A stretch of DNA of 64,000 nt from Rubrobacter tropicus (lineage in GTDB: Bacteria > Actinomycetota > Rubrobacteria > Rubrobacterales > Rubrobacteraceae): NCBI RefSeq assembly GCF_011492945.1, contig NZ_CP045119.1:1984001-2048000 (forward strand), given 5' to 3'. Shown here in pieces: positions 26,600-35,397 of the stretch; position 1 is the first letter of the stretch, and each line of letters begins with the position of its first letter. The position numbers and the translations under genes are program-made. The notes below the pieces were generated by a model that was given only the letters and a program-made list of their open reading frames with translations, did no database searches and had not been told where the DNA came from.

Positions 26600-26601
26600 G
26601 G

Positions 26602-26680
26602 AGGCATCAGGTTTTAGGCATCGGGTTTCGGGTCTTTGATGGCCGAAGCTCGATGCCTGAAACCCGCCTTCGCAAGGTCG
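26602..26680. repeat. Second repeat family (GGTTTCAGGCATC type), copy B1
   Basis: Inverted arms GGCATCGGGTTTCGGG and GATGCCTGAAACCC around GATGGCCGAAGCTC. Related sequence occurs at 35266-35397. The repeat covers the last ~16 codons of the glycosyltransferase gene, so that gene's C-terminal tail appears repeat-derived. Confidence 0.55.
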
Positions 26681-27414
26681 TGGGAGAGGCCGCGGCTGGC
26701 GCGGCCGTTCAGGCGGGAAGAGGTGGTGACCCGGACCGAGAGGAGGTGTTCTATGGGGACGCCGTTCTCCCGGAGCACCTCTTCCAGGTGCTCGTCTTCC
26801 AAAGATTCCCGGGGACGCAGGCCGCCGACGTTCCTGTACGTGCCGGCCGTGAGGGCGAGGGAGGCGCCCGAGAACTGCCAGTGCTCCGCCCGGCCGGATC
26901 TGTCCGGGTTCGCCAGGAGCTTTTCGTAGCGCATCCGGCCGTTCTCGGCGTGCCAGCGCAGGATGCCGGGGGGCAGGGTCTCCGCGCCTTTAAGGTCGAT
27001 GCGCCCGCCGATGGCTTTCGCCCCGGCCTCCACCGCCCGCAGTTGGGTGGCGAGCCAGTCCGGCGCCACGACGGTATCGGCGTCGGTGGAGCAGATCAGA
27101 CCGTCCGGGCCGCGAACGGCCAATAGCCGTCCACACGCGGCCTCCATCCCGACCCGCCGCGCGAGACCGGAGCCTTCCCCGGGGCCTTCCAAAAAATAGA
27201 GGCGCAGGTCGGGGCTGGCCGCGGCCGCTTCTCTGGCCCGCGCTTCGGTCTCGTCGGTGCAGCGGTCGAGCACCAGTAGGACTTCGTAGCCTTGCGGGGC
27301 CACGCCCGTTTGCGCGGCGAGCGCGCGCACGCAGGCCCCGACGAGCGCCTGCTCGTCGCGCGCCGGCACGACGACGCTGGCCCGGAGGGACGGGTTGGGC
27401 GCCGCGGGCTTCAC
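26614..27414 (-). CDS. Family 2 glycosyltransferase
   Basis: A 266-residue inverting glycosyltransferase with a GT-A fold. Strand 1 is ASVVVPARDEQALVGACVRAL, LVLDRCTDET follows, the metal-binding DxD is in CSTDADTVVAPDWL, and the acceptor-side motif is EDEHLEEVLREN. There is no transmembrane helix, so it acts on a soluble or membrane-peripheral acceptor. The start GTG 27414 overlaps the preceding reductase stop (GTGA), which supports operon structure. The final residues (about RHRASAIKDPKPDA) fall in a repeat and are unlike the family. It closes a four-gene operon with reductase, methyltransferase and acyl-CoA dehydrogenase. Confidence 0.85.
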   Translation of the reverse strand: MKPAAPNPSLRASVVVPARDEQALVGACVRALAAQTGVAPQGYEVLLVLDRCTDETEARAREAAAASPDLRLYFLEGPGEGSGLARRVGMEAACGRLLAVRGPDGLICSTDADTVVAPDWLATQLRAVEAGAKAIGGRIDLKGAETLPPGILRWHAENGRMRYEKLLANPDRSGRAEHWQFSGASLALTAGTYRNVGGLRPRESLEDEHLEEVLRENGVPIEHLLSVRVTTSSRLNGRASRGLSHDLAKAGFRHRASAIKDPKPDA

Positions 27415-28581
27415 CCGCGGAAAGGGTCCCCCCGCTCGATCGGTGCGCGGCCCTTCTCGTAGTCCTCGTCGGCGCCGTGGGTGAGTATGCCGACGAGCAC
27501 GCCGTCCTTGCCGTACCGGACGACGAAGGAGTCGCCCCGGTCTTCGTAGGCGTGCTCGTCCCACCCGCCGTCCCACGCCCAGTACTTCAGCGTGTCGTCG
27601 CCTATGGTCGACCAGAAGCCGGGCGCCATGCTCCACGCCGCATCGCCCCGGCGAGCACGGTCCCCGCCACACGCCCGTGCTCCAGGGCGTCCCCCAGTGC
27701 TCGACGCTGACGTGCCGGCCGGCCGACTCGTTGTACGCGCTGGCGATGTCCCCGACGGCGAAGACGCCGGGCGCGCTCGTGCGCATCGACGAGTCGGTGA
27801 CCACGCCCCCATCCAGCTCGAGCCCCGCATCCTCCGCGAGTCCGAGCCTCGGCTCGACGCCAGTCCCGAAGAGAACGGCGCCCGCAAAGATGTTCTCCCC
27901 GCCGTCCACAGCGACGGAGTACGCGCCGTTTCGGCGTTCGATGGATTCCAGGCTCGTGTTCATACGCAGGTCCACGCCGTAGCCTTCGAGCCAGGCCCTG
28001 ATCCTCCCCCCTGCCTCCTTCCCGAGCCGCCGCCCCTGCGGGATCTCCTCCAGGCTGACGAGGGTTACTGACGCCCCCCGAAGCGAGAGCGAGGCCGCCG
28101 CCTCGCACCCGATGAACCCGCTGCCAACGACCACGGCGCTGCCGCCCTTGCCCGCCCTGTCCTTGAGCCGGGAGGAGTTCTCTATCGTGCGCATCACCAG
28201 CACTTCGGGGTCGTCGGCGCCCGGTACGGGGATGCGTATTGGCTCGGAACCGGTGGCAAGGACGCAGGCGTCGTAGGCGAACGCTTCTCCCGCGTCGGTC
28301 TCTACCACGGCCCGGCTGCGGTCCAGGGATTCGACCACGGTGGAGAGCCGCAACTCGACGCCGTTTTCCTGGTACCAGCCCTCGGCCTCTATGGGGAGGT
28401 CGGCCGGGTCCGAATCTCCGCGCAGGAACTCCTTGGTGAGCGGCGGACGGTTGTAGGGGGGGTGGGGTTCGGTCGAGAGAATGGTGACGCGTGCCCGGCC
28501 GCCGGCGTTCCGGTACGCGCGGGCGGTGGCGAGGCCGGCGGGGCCGCCGCCGACGATCACTATTCGCTCCTTTCCGTTCAA
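27411..28581 (-). pseudogene. FAD-dependent ferredoxin-reductase-like protein, two frameshifts
   Basis: A rubredoxin/ferredoxin-NAD reductase family flavoprotein. It starts at TTG 28581 inside the methyltransferase stop (TTGA). Visible: FAD motif IVIVGGGPAGLATARAYR, NAD motif VVVGSGFIGCEAAASL, and VFAVGDIASAYN. Coding shifts frame twice: after SVEHWG at the C5 run 27691-27695, and after TVLAG at the C4 run 27646-27649. Adding one base at each restores a normal protein through APGFWSTIGDDTLKYWAWDGG to the stop at 27411. This is either homopolymer sequencing error or genuine decay. Translating the first frame alone would produce a false fusion with the glycosyltransferase. Confidence 0.85.
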
Positions 28582-29153
28582 CCGCGGTCCTCGAAGAGGT
28601 CGAGCCGGTAGTCGGGTTCGGCCACCGACTCCGTCAAAGCGAGGCTTGTGTGGGCCGTTAGTAGCTCGTGGACCTCATCCCCCTGAAGCGGGTAGGTGCG
28701 CGTCTCGCGGCGCCAGTGGACGGCCAGGAGGACGCCGCCGGGCGCCAGAATGTTCTCGAAACCGTTCAGCATCGCGAGCATTTCTTCCCGGGTGAAGTAG
28801 TACAAAACCTCGGAGGCGACGATCAGGTCAAAAGGGCCTTCGGGCATCTCCTCGGGGAGGGTCCTGCGCTCCACCCTGACGTGTGACTGGCCTCTCAGCC
28901 TCTCGCGCGCCGCCGCCACGGCTTTCGCCGAGACGTCCACGGCGAGCAGCTCGTCGCACCGGCCGGCGAGCATCCGCGTGAAGACCCCGATCGAGGCGCC
29001 CGCCTCCAGCGCGCGCCCGAAGCGCCGGCCGCCGAGGGCTTCGAGGGTCCGGGCGTACTTCTCGCGCTCGTAATCGCTCGTCTCGAAGTTCCAGGGGTCT
29101 TTGGAGCCGGCGTAGAGCTCTTCGAAGTAGTCCCGGTCGAGGCGTCCGCTCAC
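28578..29153 (-). CDS. SAM-dependent methyltransferase (NodS-like)
   Basis: A 191-residue class I methyltransferase. The start is GTG 29153, overlapping the dehydrogenase stop (GTGA). DPWNFETSDYEREKYARTLEAL is the N-terminal block shared with NodS-type enzymes. SAM motif I is RALEAGASIGVFTRML (glycines partly replaced), motif II LLAVDVSAKAV, then FDLIVASEVLYYF. In NodS relatives the acceptor is an amino sugar; here the acceptor is unknown. As I recall, related clusters often fuse or pair this enzyme with a PIG-L deacetylase, which is missing here. Confidence 0.85.
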   Translation of the reverse strand: MSGRLDRDYFEELYAGSKDPWNFETSDYEREKYARTLEALGGRRFGRALEAGASIGVFTRMLAGRCDELLAVDVSAKAVAAARERLRGQSHVRVERRTLPEEMPEGPFDLIVASEVLYYFTREEMLAMLNGFENILAPGGVLLAVHWRRETRTYPLQGDEVHELLTAHTSLALTESVAEPDYRLDLFEDRG

Positions 29154-30267
29154 CCGCCGCGCTCCCTGATGGCTTCCCTGCCCCGGCGCGCGAGGGCCGG
29201 CTCCAGGCGGTGCTGGAGCAGGAAGAGCTCGAGGTCCCTCCTCGCCCTGTCCAGCGGCCCGGCCGTGGCGAAGGGGTGGGAACCCACGGCCCTGGCCGCC
29301 TCGTCCAGGATGGTCCGGCAACCGTCGGCCACGGCCTCCCGAAGCTGGGTCGAGAACCCGGAGACGGAGGCTTCCGGGTCGGCGTCCGCGCCTGCGGCGG
29401 CGAACTCCAGCCAGCGGTCGATGGTGCCCCGCGCCGTCAGCAGCCTCCCCGCGGCGAGCGAGACGAGGTCGTCCGGCTCCCGGTTCGCAAACTTGGCGGC
29501 GAGCACGCCCAGGGCCGAGTCCACGGCGAGGTCCGCGATGCCGGCCCAGGTGACGGCGGTTCTGACGGCGTCCCGCGAGAAGTAAGGCTCGCGCAGCAGC
29601 TCGCCCGGCTCCCCGAGCACCGCCAGCACCGGCGTGCCGTCAAAGATGACCCGGTGGCTTTCCGAGCAGCGCATCCCGTGCCCTCTAAACCACCCGGTGT
29701 CGACCTCGATCCCCTCCGACAGGTCGACGTAGGCCACCTGCGGCGGCCCCCGCTACCGTCGGAGCCACGCACGAGGACCACGGCCCGGTCCAGGCCCGTA
29801 GACCCCGAGCAGAAGGTCTTGACGCCTGAGACCGTGCTTTCGTCTTCGGACAACCGCGCCGGCTCGCCCTCGCCGGGGATGGGGTCCGCGCCCCACACGC
29901 CGAGGCGTAGCTCTCCGGCGGCTATAGCTTCGAGTTCCGCCGAGCGGAGCGGATCGGGGGTCAGGGCGCCGACCCGCTCGACCGCGTTGAAGTGGCCGTC
30001 GAGGATGCGGCCCACGGAGCCGTCGGCCCCGGCCACCGCCCGCAGCACGCGCCACTCCTCCTCGAAGGAGACGCCGCGATCCCCGTCCGGACCGGGGACC
30101 GTCATGCCGAGGATACCGGCTGCGGCGAGATCCCCGAAAGGCCCCTCGGGGAAGCCCGGCGCCGCGTCCCTGCCGGCGGCGCCCGACGCGATCCGTTCTA
30201 AGGTCTCCGCCAGACTCCGGCCTTCCGTCGGCTCTTCCGCGCTACGCTCGTGTGTGCTCATTCTCAT
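29150..30267 (-). pseudogene. Acyl-CoA dehydrogenase-like protein, one frameshift
   Basis: An acyl-CoA dehydrogenase family flavoprotein of ~370 residues once repaired. The first part (from ATG 30267 or 30261) shows LAAAGILGMTVPGPDGDRG, VGRILDGHFNAVER and VSGVKTFCSGSTGLDRAVVLV. The second frame resumes at QVAYVDLSEGIEVDTGW and runs through a helical C-terminal domain to 29150. The break is at the C5 run 29747-29751; one extra base gives a smooth SGGPPQVAYVDL. It is the first gene of the operon with methyltransferase, reductase and glycosyltransferase. The substrate is unknown; the glutamate base was not identified. Confidence 0.82.
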
Positions 30268-30312
30268 ACCGGCTGACTTTATCCGAAGGCTTCCCTGGTG
30301 CAAGGCGAAAGC

Positions 30313-30939
30313 TCATACACCGGCGACGGGACCGGGGTTCCTATCCGGGAGCACTCCGGACAACTCGCCGAGTGGCACCGGCTCCAGGTCTCGCGAACGG
30401 CAAAGCGAGACCAGCGGCGCGAGAAGCTCGACGGTCTCGCCGCACCCGTCCCGCAAAGAGCCGGGCCCGACCCCGTCGTGCATGAGGACGACCCCACCCG
30501 GACCGATACCCGGCGCGAGGCGCGAGAGCATCACCTTCGACGGCTCCCCCCGCCAGTCCTCGCTGTCCGCGGTCCAGCCGACGAGACGGAGGCCCAGGTC
30601 CTCGGCCGCCTTCTTCGTGCCCCCCGTAACGACCCCCCAGGGTGTGCGCCAGTCGCCGGCGTCGTGGCCGAGCTTCCCGAGTACCCGCAGGCCTTTTTCG
30701 GCGTCGGCGTAGATCTCCGAGGCCGTCATCCGGTCGTGGCGCAGGTGGCGGGTGCAGTGGAGGGCGATCTCGTGTCCTGCCCCAGATGCCCGGCGGAGCA
30801 GCGAAGGGTGCCGCTCCGCGAGCGTCGCCACCACGAAGAACGTCGCCCGCACCCCGACCTCTTCCAGGACATCCAGCACGCGCGGGGTCCAGACGGGATC
30901 CGGACCATCATCGAACGTCAGGGAGAGCTTCCCGCTCAA
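30313..30939 (-). CDS. Polysaccharide deacetylase (NodB domain)
   Basis: A 208-residue CE4-type deacetylase. Motif 1 is LSLTFDDGPDPVWTP (catalytic Asp plus metal Asp), motif 2 HCTRHLRHDRM (metal His pair), motif 3 WRTPWG, then TADSEDWRG and a VVLMHDG end. No signal peptide is seen, so a cytoplasmic or non-classically exported location is suggested. The start is TTG 30939. It is downstream of aspS on the same strand, with repeat sequence between them, and ~45 bp upstream of the dehydrogenase operon on that strand. It could act on the product of that operon's glycosyltransferase (inference). Confidence 0.9.
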   Translation of the reverse strand: MSGKLSLTFDDGPDPVWTPRVLDVLEEVGVRATFFVVATLAERHPSLLRRASGAGHEIALHCTRHLRHDRMTASEIYADAEKGLRVLGKLGHDAGDWRTPWGVVTGGTKKAAEDLGLRLVGWTADSEDWRGEPSKVMLSRLAPGIGPGGVVLMHDGVGPGSLRDGCGETVELLAPLVSLCRSRDLEPVPLGELSGVLPDRNPGPVAGV

Positions 30940-30956
30940 CCCGCGTCCCGATCTAG

Positions 30957-31008
30957 GGCTGAAAGCCGAGAGCTAACAGCTGAAAGCGCGGCTCGCCGCG
31001 CGAGCCGA
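30957..31008. repeat. Core repeat fragment between aspS and deacetylase gene
   Basis: Tandem GCTGAAAGCCGAGAGC and GCTAACAGCTGAAAGCGC, followed by a GGCTCGCCGCGCGAGCC hairpin. Same GCTGAAAGC-type core as the other intergenic repeats, lying directly after the aspS stop. Confidence 0.55.
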
Positions 31009-31009
31009 C

Positions 31010-32842
31010 TCAGTTATTCCCCTCGGAAGGCCGGGAGGCCGGGTCCGAGCCCTTGGGCCCCTCGGGCCTTCGGCGCAGGGCGATGTGGAGCTCCTTGAGC
31101 TGGTCTTCGGAGACCGGGCCGGGGGCGTCCATCATCTCGTCGCGGGCGGCCTGGGTCTTCGGGAAGGCCATGACCTCGCGGATGTTCGGCTGGTCGCGCA
31201 GGAGCATGATGAGGCGGTCTATCCCCGGGGCTATGCCGCCGTGGGGCGGGGCCCCGTATCGGAAAGCAGTCAGCATCGCGCCGAAGCGGCGTTCGGCCTC
31301 TTCCGAGTCGATGCCAATAACGTCGAAGACCCGCTGCTGGATGTCGGGGCGGTGGATCCTGATGCTCCCCGAAGCCAGCTCCGTCCCGTTCGCCACCAGG
31401 TCGTAGAGCTGGCCGATGACCTTCAGGGGCTCCGTCTCCAGCAGCCCGAGGTCCTCCTCGCGCGGCATGGTGAACATGTGGTGCATCGGCTCGACGCGCC
31501 CCTCGTCCTCGTTCCACTCGAAGAGCGGGAAGTCCGTCACCCAGCAGAGGCCGAGAACGTCGTCGTCCGCGAGCCCCAGGCGGTCCCTGAAGTGAAGCCT
31601 GAGCCTGCCAAGGCTCTCGAAGACGACGGGGTCCTTGTCCGCCACGAAGAACAGGTAGTCTCCCTGCCGGGCGCCCAGGGCTTCGCGGAGGGAGGCCTGC
31701 TCTTCGTCCGAGAAGAACTTCGCTATTGGGCCTGTGAGGCCGTCGGCTTCGGCCTTCATGAACGCGAGGCCGCGGGCGCCACCGGTCTTTGCGACATCCG
31801 TGATCTCGCCCTCGATCTTCCCCCGCGATAGGTCCCCGAGCCCGCCGACCGCGATGCCCCGCACGGACCCGCCGGACTCGACGGCCCCGCTAAAGACCTT
31901 GAAGCCGCTAGTCGCCGCGATCTCCGAGACGTCCCGAAGCTCCAGCCCGAACCTGATGTCGGGCTTGTCCGACCCGAAACGGTCCATCGCCTCGGCGTAG
32001 GTGAGGCGGGGGAAGGGCTTCTGGCCAATCGTCTTATCCGTAAGCCCCTCGACTATCCCGGTGAACAGCTCCTCGACCAGGCCGAGCACCTCGTCCTGGG
32101 TGGTGTAGCTGAGCTCCATGTCTAGCTGGGTGTGCTCGGGCTGGCGGTCGCCGCGCTGGTCTTCGTCGCGCAAAGCACGCGCGATCTGGAAGTACCGCTC
32201 GAAGCCCGCGACCATCAACAGCTGCTTGAACTGCTGCGGCGACTGCGGCAGCGCGTAGAACTGGCCCGGGTAGAGCCTGGCCGGGACGAGGTAGTCGCGG
32301 GCGCCCTCGGGGGTCGAGGCGGTAAGGAGCGGCGTCTCGATCTCGACGAATTCGCGGGCGTCGAGGAAGTCCCTGATGTGCTTGACGACCCTGTGCCGGA
32401 AGAGGATGGTGTCTCGCATCTTCTCCCGGCGGAGGTCCAGGTAGCGGTATTTCAGGCGCAGGGTCTCGTCAACGGGGCGGTCGCGTTCGATCTCGAACGG
32501 CGGCGTCTCCGAAGTGTTGAGGACTCGCAGATCCGTCGCCCGAACCTCTATGTGTCCGGTGGGGAGGTCGGGGTTCTCGTTGCCGGGGGGGCGGGCGGTC
32601 ACCTCGCCCTCGACGGAGATGGACCACTCGGGCCTTAGTTTCTCGGCCGTCGAGAAGATGTCCTCCCTCTCCGGGTCGAAGGTTACCTGGGTTATGCCCC
32701 ACCTGTCTCTCAGGTCTATAAAGATGAGGCCGCCGTGGTCCCTTCTGCGGTGCACCCAGCCGGCCAGCCTCGCCGTCTCTCCGACGTTCTCTTTGCGTAA
32801 GTCCCCCGCGTTGTGGGTCCTGTAAGGGTTACGACGGTCCAT
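31010..32842 (-). CDS. aspS: Aspartyl-tRNA synthetase
   Basis: Charges tRNA-Asp. The ~610-residue bacterial-type enzyme starts at ATG 32842 (MDRRNPYRTHNAGDL), with GGGAGG 6 nt upstream. An upstream in-frame extension to 33004 is arginine-rich and not part of the family. Domains: N-terminal OB anticodon domain (RLAGWVHRRRDHGGLIFIDLRD), class II core motif 2 (FERYFQIARALRDEDQRGDRQPEHTQLDME), the bacterial GAD insertion (about residues 290-420), and motif 3 (HGGIAPGIDRLIMLL). The short charged C-terminal tail is lineage-specific. Confidence 0.97.
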   Translation of the reverse strand: MDRRNPYRTHNAGDLRKENVGETARLAGWVHRRRDHGGLIFIDLRDRWGITQVTFDPEREDIFSTAEKLRPEWSISVEGEVTARPPGNENPDLPTGHIEVRATDLRVLNTSETPPFEIERDRPVDETLRLKYRYLDLRREKMRDTILFRHRVVKHIRDFLDAREFVEIETPLLTASTPEGARDYLVPARLYPGQFYALPQSPQQFKQLLMVAGFERYFQIARALRDEDQRGDRQPEHTQLDMELSYTTQDEVLGLVEELFTGIVEGLTDKTIGQKPFPRLTYAEAMDRFGSDKPDIRFGLELRDVSEIAATSGFKVFSGAVESGGSVRGIAVGGLGDLSRGKIEGEITDVAKTGGARGLAFMKAEADGLTGPIAKFFSDEEQASLREALGARQGDYLFFVADKDPVVFESLGRLRLHFRDRLGLADDDVLGLCWVTDFPLFEWNEDEGRVEPMHHMFTMPREEDLGLLETEPLKVIGQLYDLVANGTELASGSIRIHRPDIQQRVFDVIGIDSEEAERRFGAMLTAFRYGAPPHGGIAPGIDRLIMLLRDQPNIREVMAFPKTQAARDEMMDAPGPVSEDQLKELHIALRRRPEGPKGSDPASRPSEGNN

Positions 32843-33091
32843 CTCTCGCCTCCCGACGTCTCGCTTGCGCGCCCGAACTCCCGCGGCGCGAACCTCCCGA
32901 ATGGTAGCCGAAAAAGCCCGCTCCCGAAGCCCCGGGGGGCGCGCGGCGGGTCCGTTGCGTGCGTTTGGCGCCCGTGCTAACTTAGCCGATATCCGGCCGG
33001 GCACCCGCCGCCGGACGGAAATCTTCGGTGGGCTGCGGGGGAGAGGTTTATCCGGGAGAACGGTTTAAAAGGTCTCTTCGCGCGGCTCGGC

Positions 33092-34045
33092 GTGCCCGTG
33101 GTCCTTGCCTGCGTCGTCCTGCTGACCGGGTGCGGCGGCGGGGACGAGGAGGCGACCGTTCCCGAAGCCGAAGCCCCGGCGACGCCGGCGCCCGCCGCCA
33201 CACCGGGCGCGGGGACTTCGACGGTGGGGGTGGGGCAGGCAGAGACGCTTTCGGACGTACCCTTTACGCTCAACACGGAGCAGCCCGTGCCGCCGAACTT
33301 TAGCGAGGCATATGGGCGGCGGGCCAGGATCGCGGTCCAGTTCTACAAGCTGGACGAGGATTCTTTGGGCTATCCGCAGGGCCTCTCGGTAGACCGTGGG
33401 GTTCGGGACGCCATGGACCGCCTCAGCGCCCAGTACCCGACGATAGAGTTCTTCAGCTACGACATCTCCAACCCGGGCCCGGCCGACGACGCCGGGGAGT
33501 TGCAAGAGGGGCAGTACGGCACGCTCGCCGCCCAGCTTGGCATCGGGGTAACGCCGTACGTGGCGATGCTCGCGCCGAGCGGGGAAGAGTACGTCATCAC
33601 GAACCTCTTTCAGGGCTACACGCCGGAGCCCGTCCTTAGCCAGGCGCTCTTCGACCTCGCCGCCGTCGAGGTCGAGGACAACACGAGCGACATCAACGTG
33701 CGCATAGAGAACGTGGACCTTACCGACGACGGCGGCGGCATCGAGTTCTTTAGCGTCCAGAACCCCACGGAGAGCCCGGTGAACCTGCGCGGCTTCACCC
33801 TCAGGGTGCTCAGCCCCGAAGATGCCCAGGTCGACCCTGACGCCCCGCAGGTGACCATCAACAGCGACGTTCGGATACCCGTCAGGGGAAGCGCCTCGAT
33901 CGGGCGCGTCCCCGACGTGGTCGACGCGGACGGCGAAGTCGTCGACGGGACCTTCGAGGGCGGCACCGAGCTCGACCTCGCGCCCGGTGACCAGGTGGCG
34001 CTGCTCGATCCCGGCGGGGCGGTTGCCTCCACGTACACCGTCTAG
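33092..34045 (+). CDS. Lipoprotein with thioredoxin-like and beta-domain features
   Basis: A 317-residue predicted lipoprotein: hydrophobic VVLACVVLLTGC ends in a lipobox (LTGC), followed by an Ala/Pro/Glu linker. The middle (RRARIAVQFYKLDEDSLGYPQ to ATPYVAML-like GVTPYVAMLAPSGEE) has thioredoxin-fold spacing and a cis-Pro-like TPY, but no CxxC, so it is not an active oxidoreductase. The C-terminal ~110 residues (NVRIENVDLTDDGGGIEFFSVQNP, NLRGFTLRVLS) look like a small lamin-tail/Ig-type beta domain. GTG 33092 is the first usable start; the signal peptide then lacks basic residues, which is odd. Function unknown. Confidence 0.7.
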   Translation: MPVVLACVVLLTGCGGGDEEATVPEAEAPATPAPAATPGAGTSTVGVGQAETLSDVPFTLNTEQPVPPNFSEAYGRRARIAVQFYKLDEDSLGYPQGLSVDRGVRDAMDRLSAQYPTIEFFSYDISNPGPADDAGELQEGQYGTLAAQLGIGVTPYVAMLAPSGEEYVITNLFQGYTPEPVLSQALFDLAAVEVEDNTSDINVRIENVDLTDDGGGIEFFSVQNPTESPVNLRGFTLRVLSPEDAQVDPDAPQVTINSDVRIPVRGSASIGRVPDVVDADGEVVDGTFEGGTELDLAPGDQVALLDPGGAVASTYTV

Positions 34046-34089
34046 GCCGCGCAACCCCGCTTTCGGGCTGAAATTTCGCCCCCGTGAGA

Positions 34090-34095
34090 TACACT
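34090..34095 (+). promoter_or_regulatory. -10 box of iscS, leaderless type
   Basis: TACACT, 9 nt before ATG 34105, with no Shine-Dalgarno between. Another case of the short-leader arrangement in this window. Confidence 0.55.
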
Positions 34096-34104
34096 AGCCG
34101 GGCG

Positions 34105-35265
34105 ATGCAGAGCCCCGTTTACCTGGACAACGCCGCCACCACGCCCCTGGATCCAAGGGTGCTCGAAGCCATGCTCCCGCACCTCGGCGCGACCCGCGGA
34201 AACCCCTCCTCCCTGCACGCTCGGGGCGTTGCGGCCAGGGGCGCGGTCGAGACCGCGCGGGAGCAGGTGGCCGGGCTCCTCGGGGCGTCTCCGGAGGAGA
34301 TCTTCTTCACGGGTGGCGGCACCGAAGCCGACAACCTCGCGATACTGGGGCTCGCCCGTGCCGCGGACCGGGGCAAACGGCACGCGGTCGTCTCGAAGGT
34401 CGAGCACGCCGCCGTCCGCGAGGCGGCGAGAAGGCTGGAGGCCGAGGGCTTCGAGGTCTCGTGGGTGGGAGTGGACGGGCACGGCCTCGTCGACCCGGCC
34501 GAATTTGTTGCCGCCCTGCGCCCGGACACGGCCCTCGCCAGCGTCGTGTGGGCCAACAACGAGATAGGTACCGTTCAGCCCATCCGGGAGATCTCGGAGG
34601 CGTGTGTTTCGCGTGGCGTACCCTTCCACACGGACGCGGTCCAGGCAGCCGGCAGAACCCGCCTGAACGTCGGGGAGACGCCCGTTTCGACGCTCGCGAT
34701 CTCGGGCCACAAGCTCTACGGGCCGCAGGGCGTCGGCGCCCTGTTGGTGCGTGGGGGGACGGCCATCGAGCCCGTCGTGCTCGGCGGCGGGCAGGAGGGG
34801 GGCCTGAGAAGCGGGACCGAGAACGTCGCCGGTATCGTGGGCCTCGGAGAGGCGGCCCGGCTCGCGAGGGAGGAGCTGGAGGAGAGGATCGGGCACGAGA
34901 CGGAGCTTCGGGACCGCGTGATCTCTGGCGTCGGCGCGATGCCGGACGTGGACCTGAACGGCCACCCCGGCCGCCGTCTCTCCAACAACGCGCACTTCAC
35001 GGTCCGCGGCGTTGGGGCGGAGAGCCTGGTACTCGTCCTCGACTCGCTCGGCTATGCTATCGGGAGCGGCTCCGCCTGTTCCAGCGGCGGCCACAAGGCC
35101 TCCGGGGTGCTGTTGGAGATCGGCAAGGACGAGCAAGACGCGCTCTCGTCGGCCAGGATCACGGTAGGAAAAGACAACACCGCTGAAGAGATCGAAGGCT
35201 TCCTCGAAGCCTTCGCCGGGGCCGTGCGACGCCTCCGCGAAGTGTCGCCGGTGTATGCGAATTAG
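34105..35265 (+). CDS. iscS: Cysteine desulfurase (IscS/NifS family)
   Basis: PLP enzyme that strips sulfur from cysteine as a persulfide. The ~386-residue protein starts at ATG 34105 (MQSPVYLDNAATTPLDP). Motifs: GGGTEADNLAI, SKVEHAAV, VVWANNEIGTVQP, the PLP lysine in ISGHKLYGPQG, GGGQEGGLRSGTEN, and the active-site Cys loop GSGSACSSGGHKAS typical of group I desulfurases. An in-frame GTG at 34084 lies ahead of the -10 box. It is directly upstream of the IscU-MnmA fusion, its natural sulfur acceptor. Confidence 0.96.
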   Translation: MQSPVYLDNAATTPLDPRVLEAMLPHLGATRGNPSSLHARGVAARGAVETAREQVAGLLGASPEEIFFTGGGTEADNLAILGLARAADRGKRHAVVSKVEHAAVREAARRLEAEGFEVSWVGVDGHGLVDPAEFVAALRPDTALASVVWANNEIGTVQPIREISEACVSRGVPFHTDAVQAAGRTRLNVGETPVSTLAISGHKLYGPQGVGALLVRGGTAIEPVVLGGGQEGGLRSGTENVAGIVGLGEAARLAREELEERIGHETELRDRVISGVGAMPDVDLNGHPGRRLSNNAHFTVRGVGAESLVLVLDSLGYAIGSGSACSSGGHKASGVLLEIGKDEQDALSSARITVGKDNTAEEIEGFLEAFAGAVRRLREVSPVYAN

Positions 35266-35397
35266 GCTTCGGGTTTCAGGAATCAGGTATCGGCCAGAAG
35301 GAGATAGTCTCTTCGTGAACCGCAACTGCACCACCATAAAAACGAAATATTCGCCGCTTATCGTCTGTCTGCCAACAAAACCGAAAGCTGCAGCCTG
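35266..35397. repeat. Second repeat family, copy B2, upstream of IscU-MnmA gene
   Basis: Left arm GGCTTCGGGTTTCAGG(AATCAGG) and right arm GCAGCCTGATGCCTGAAGCC are inverted relatives that enclose an AT-richer stretch. The right arm contains the IscU-MnmA start codon (ATG 35398) and encodes its first four residues. Related to 26602-26680. Confidence 0.55.

Noticed and set aside
26614-28581. Apparent 655-residue reductase-glycosyltransferase fusion
   Set aside because: The middle segment is out-of-frame arginine-rich sequence caused by two frameshifts; the real reductase tail is in another frame and the glycosyltransferase has its own GTGA start.
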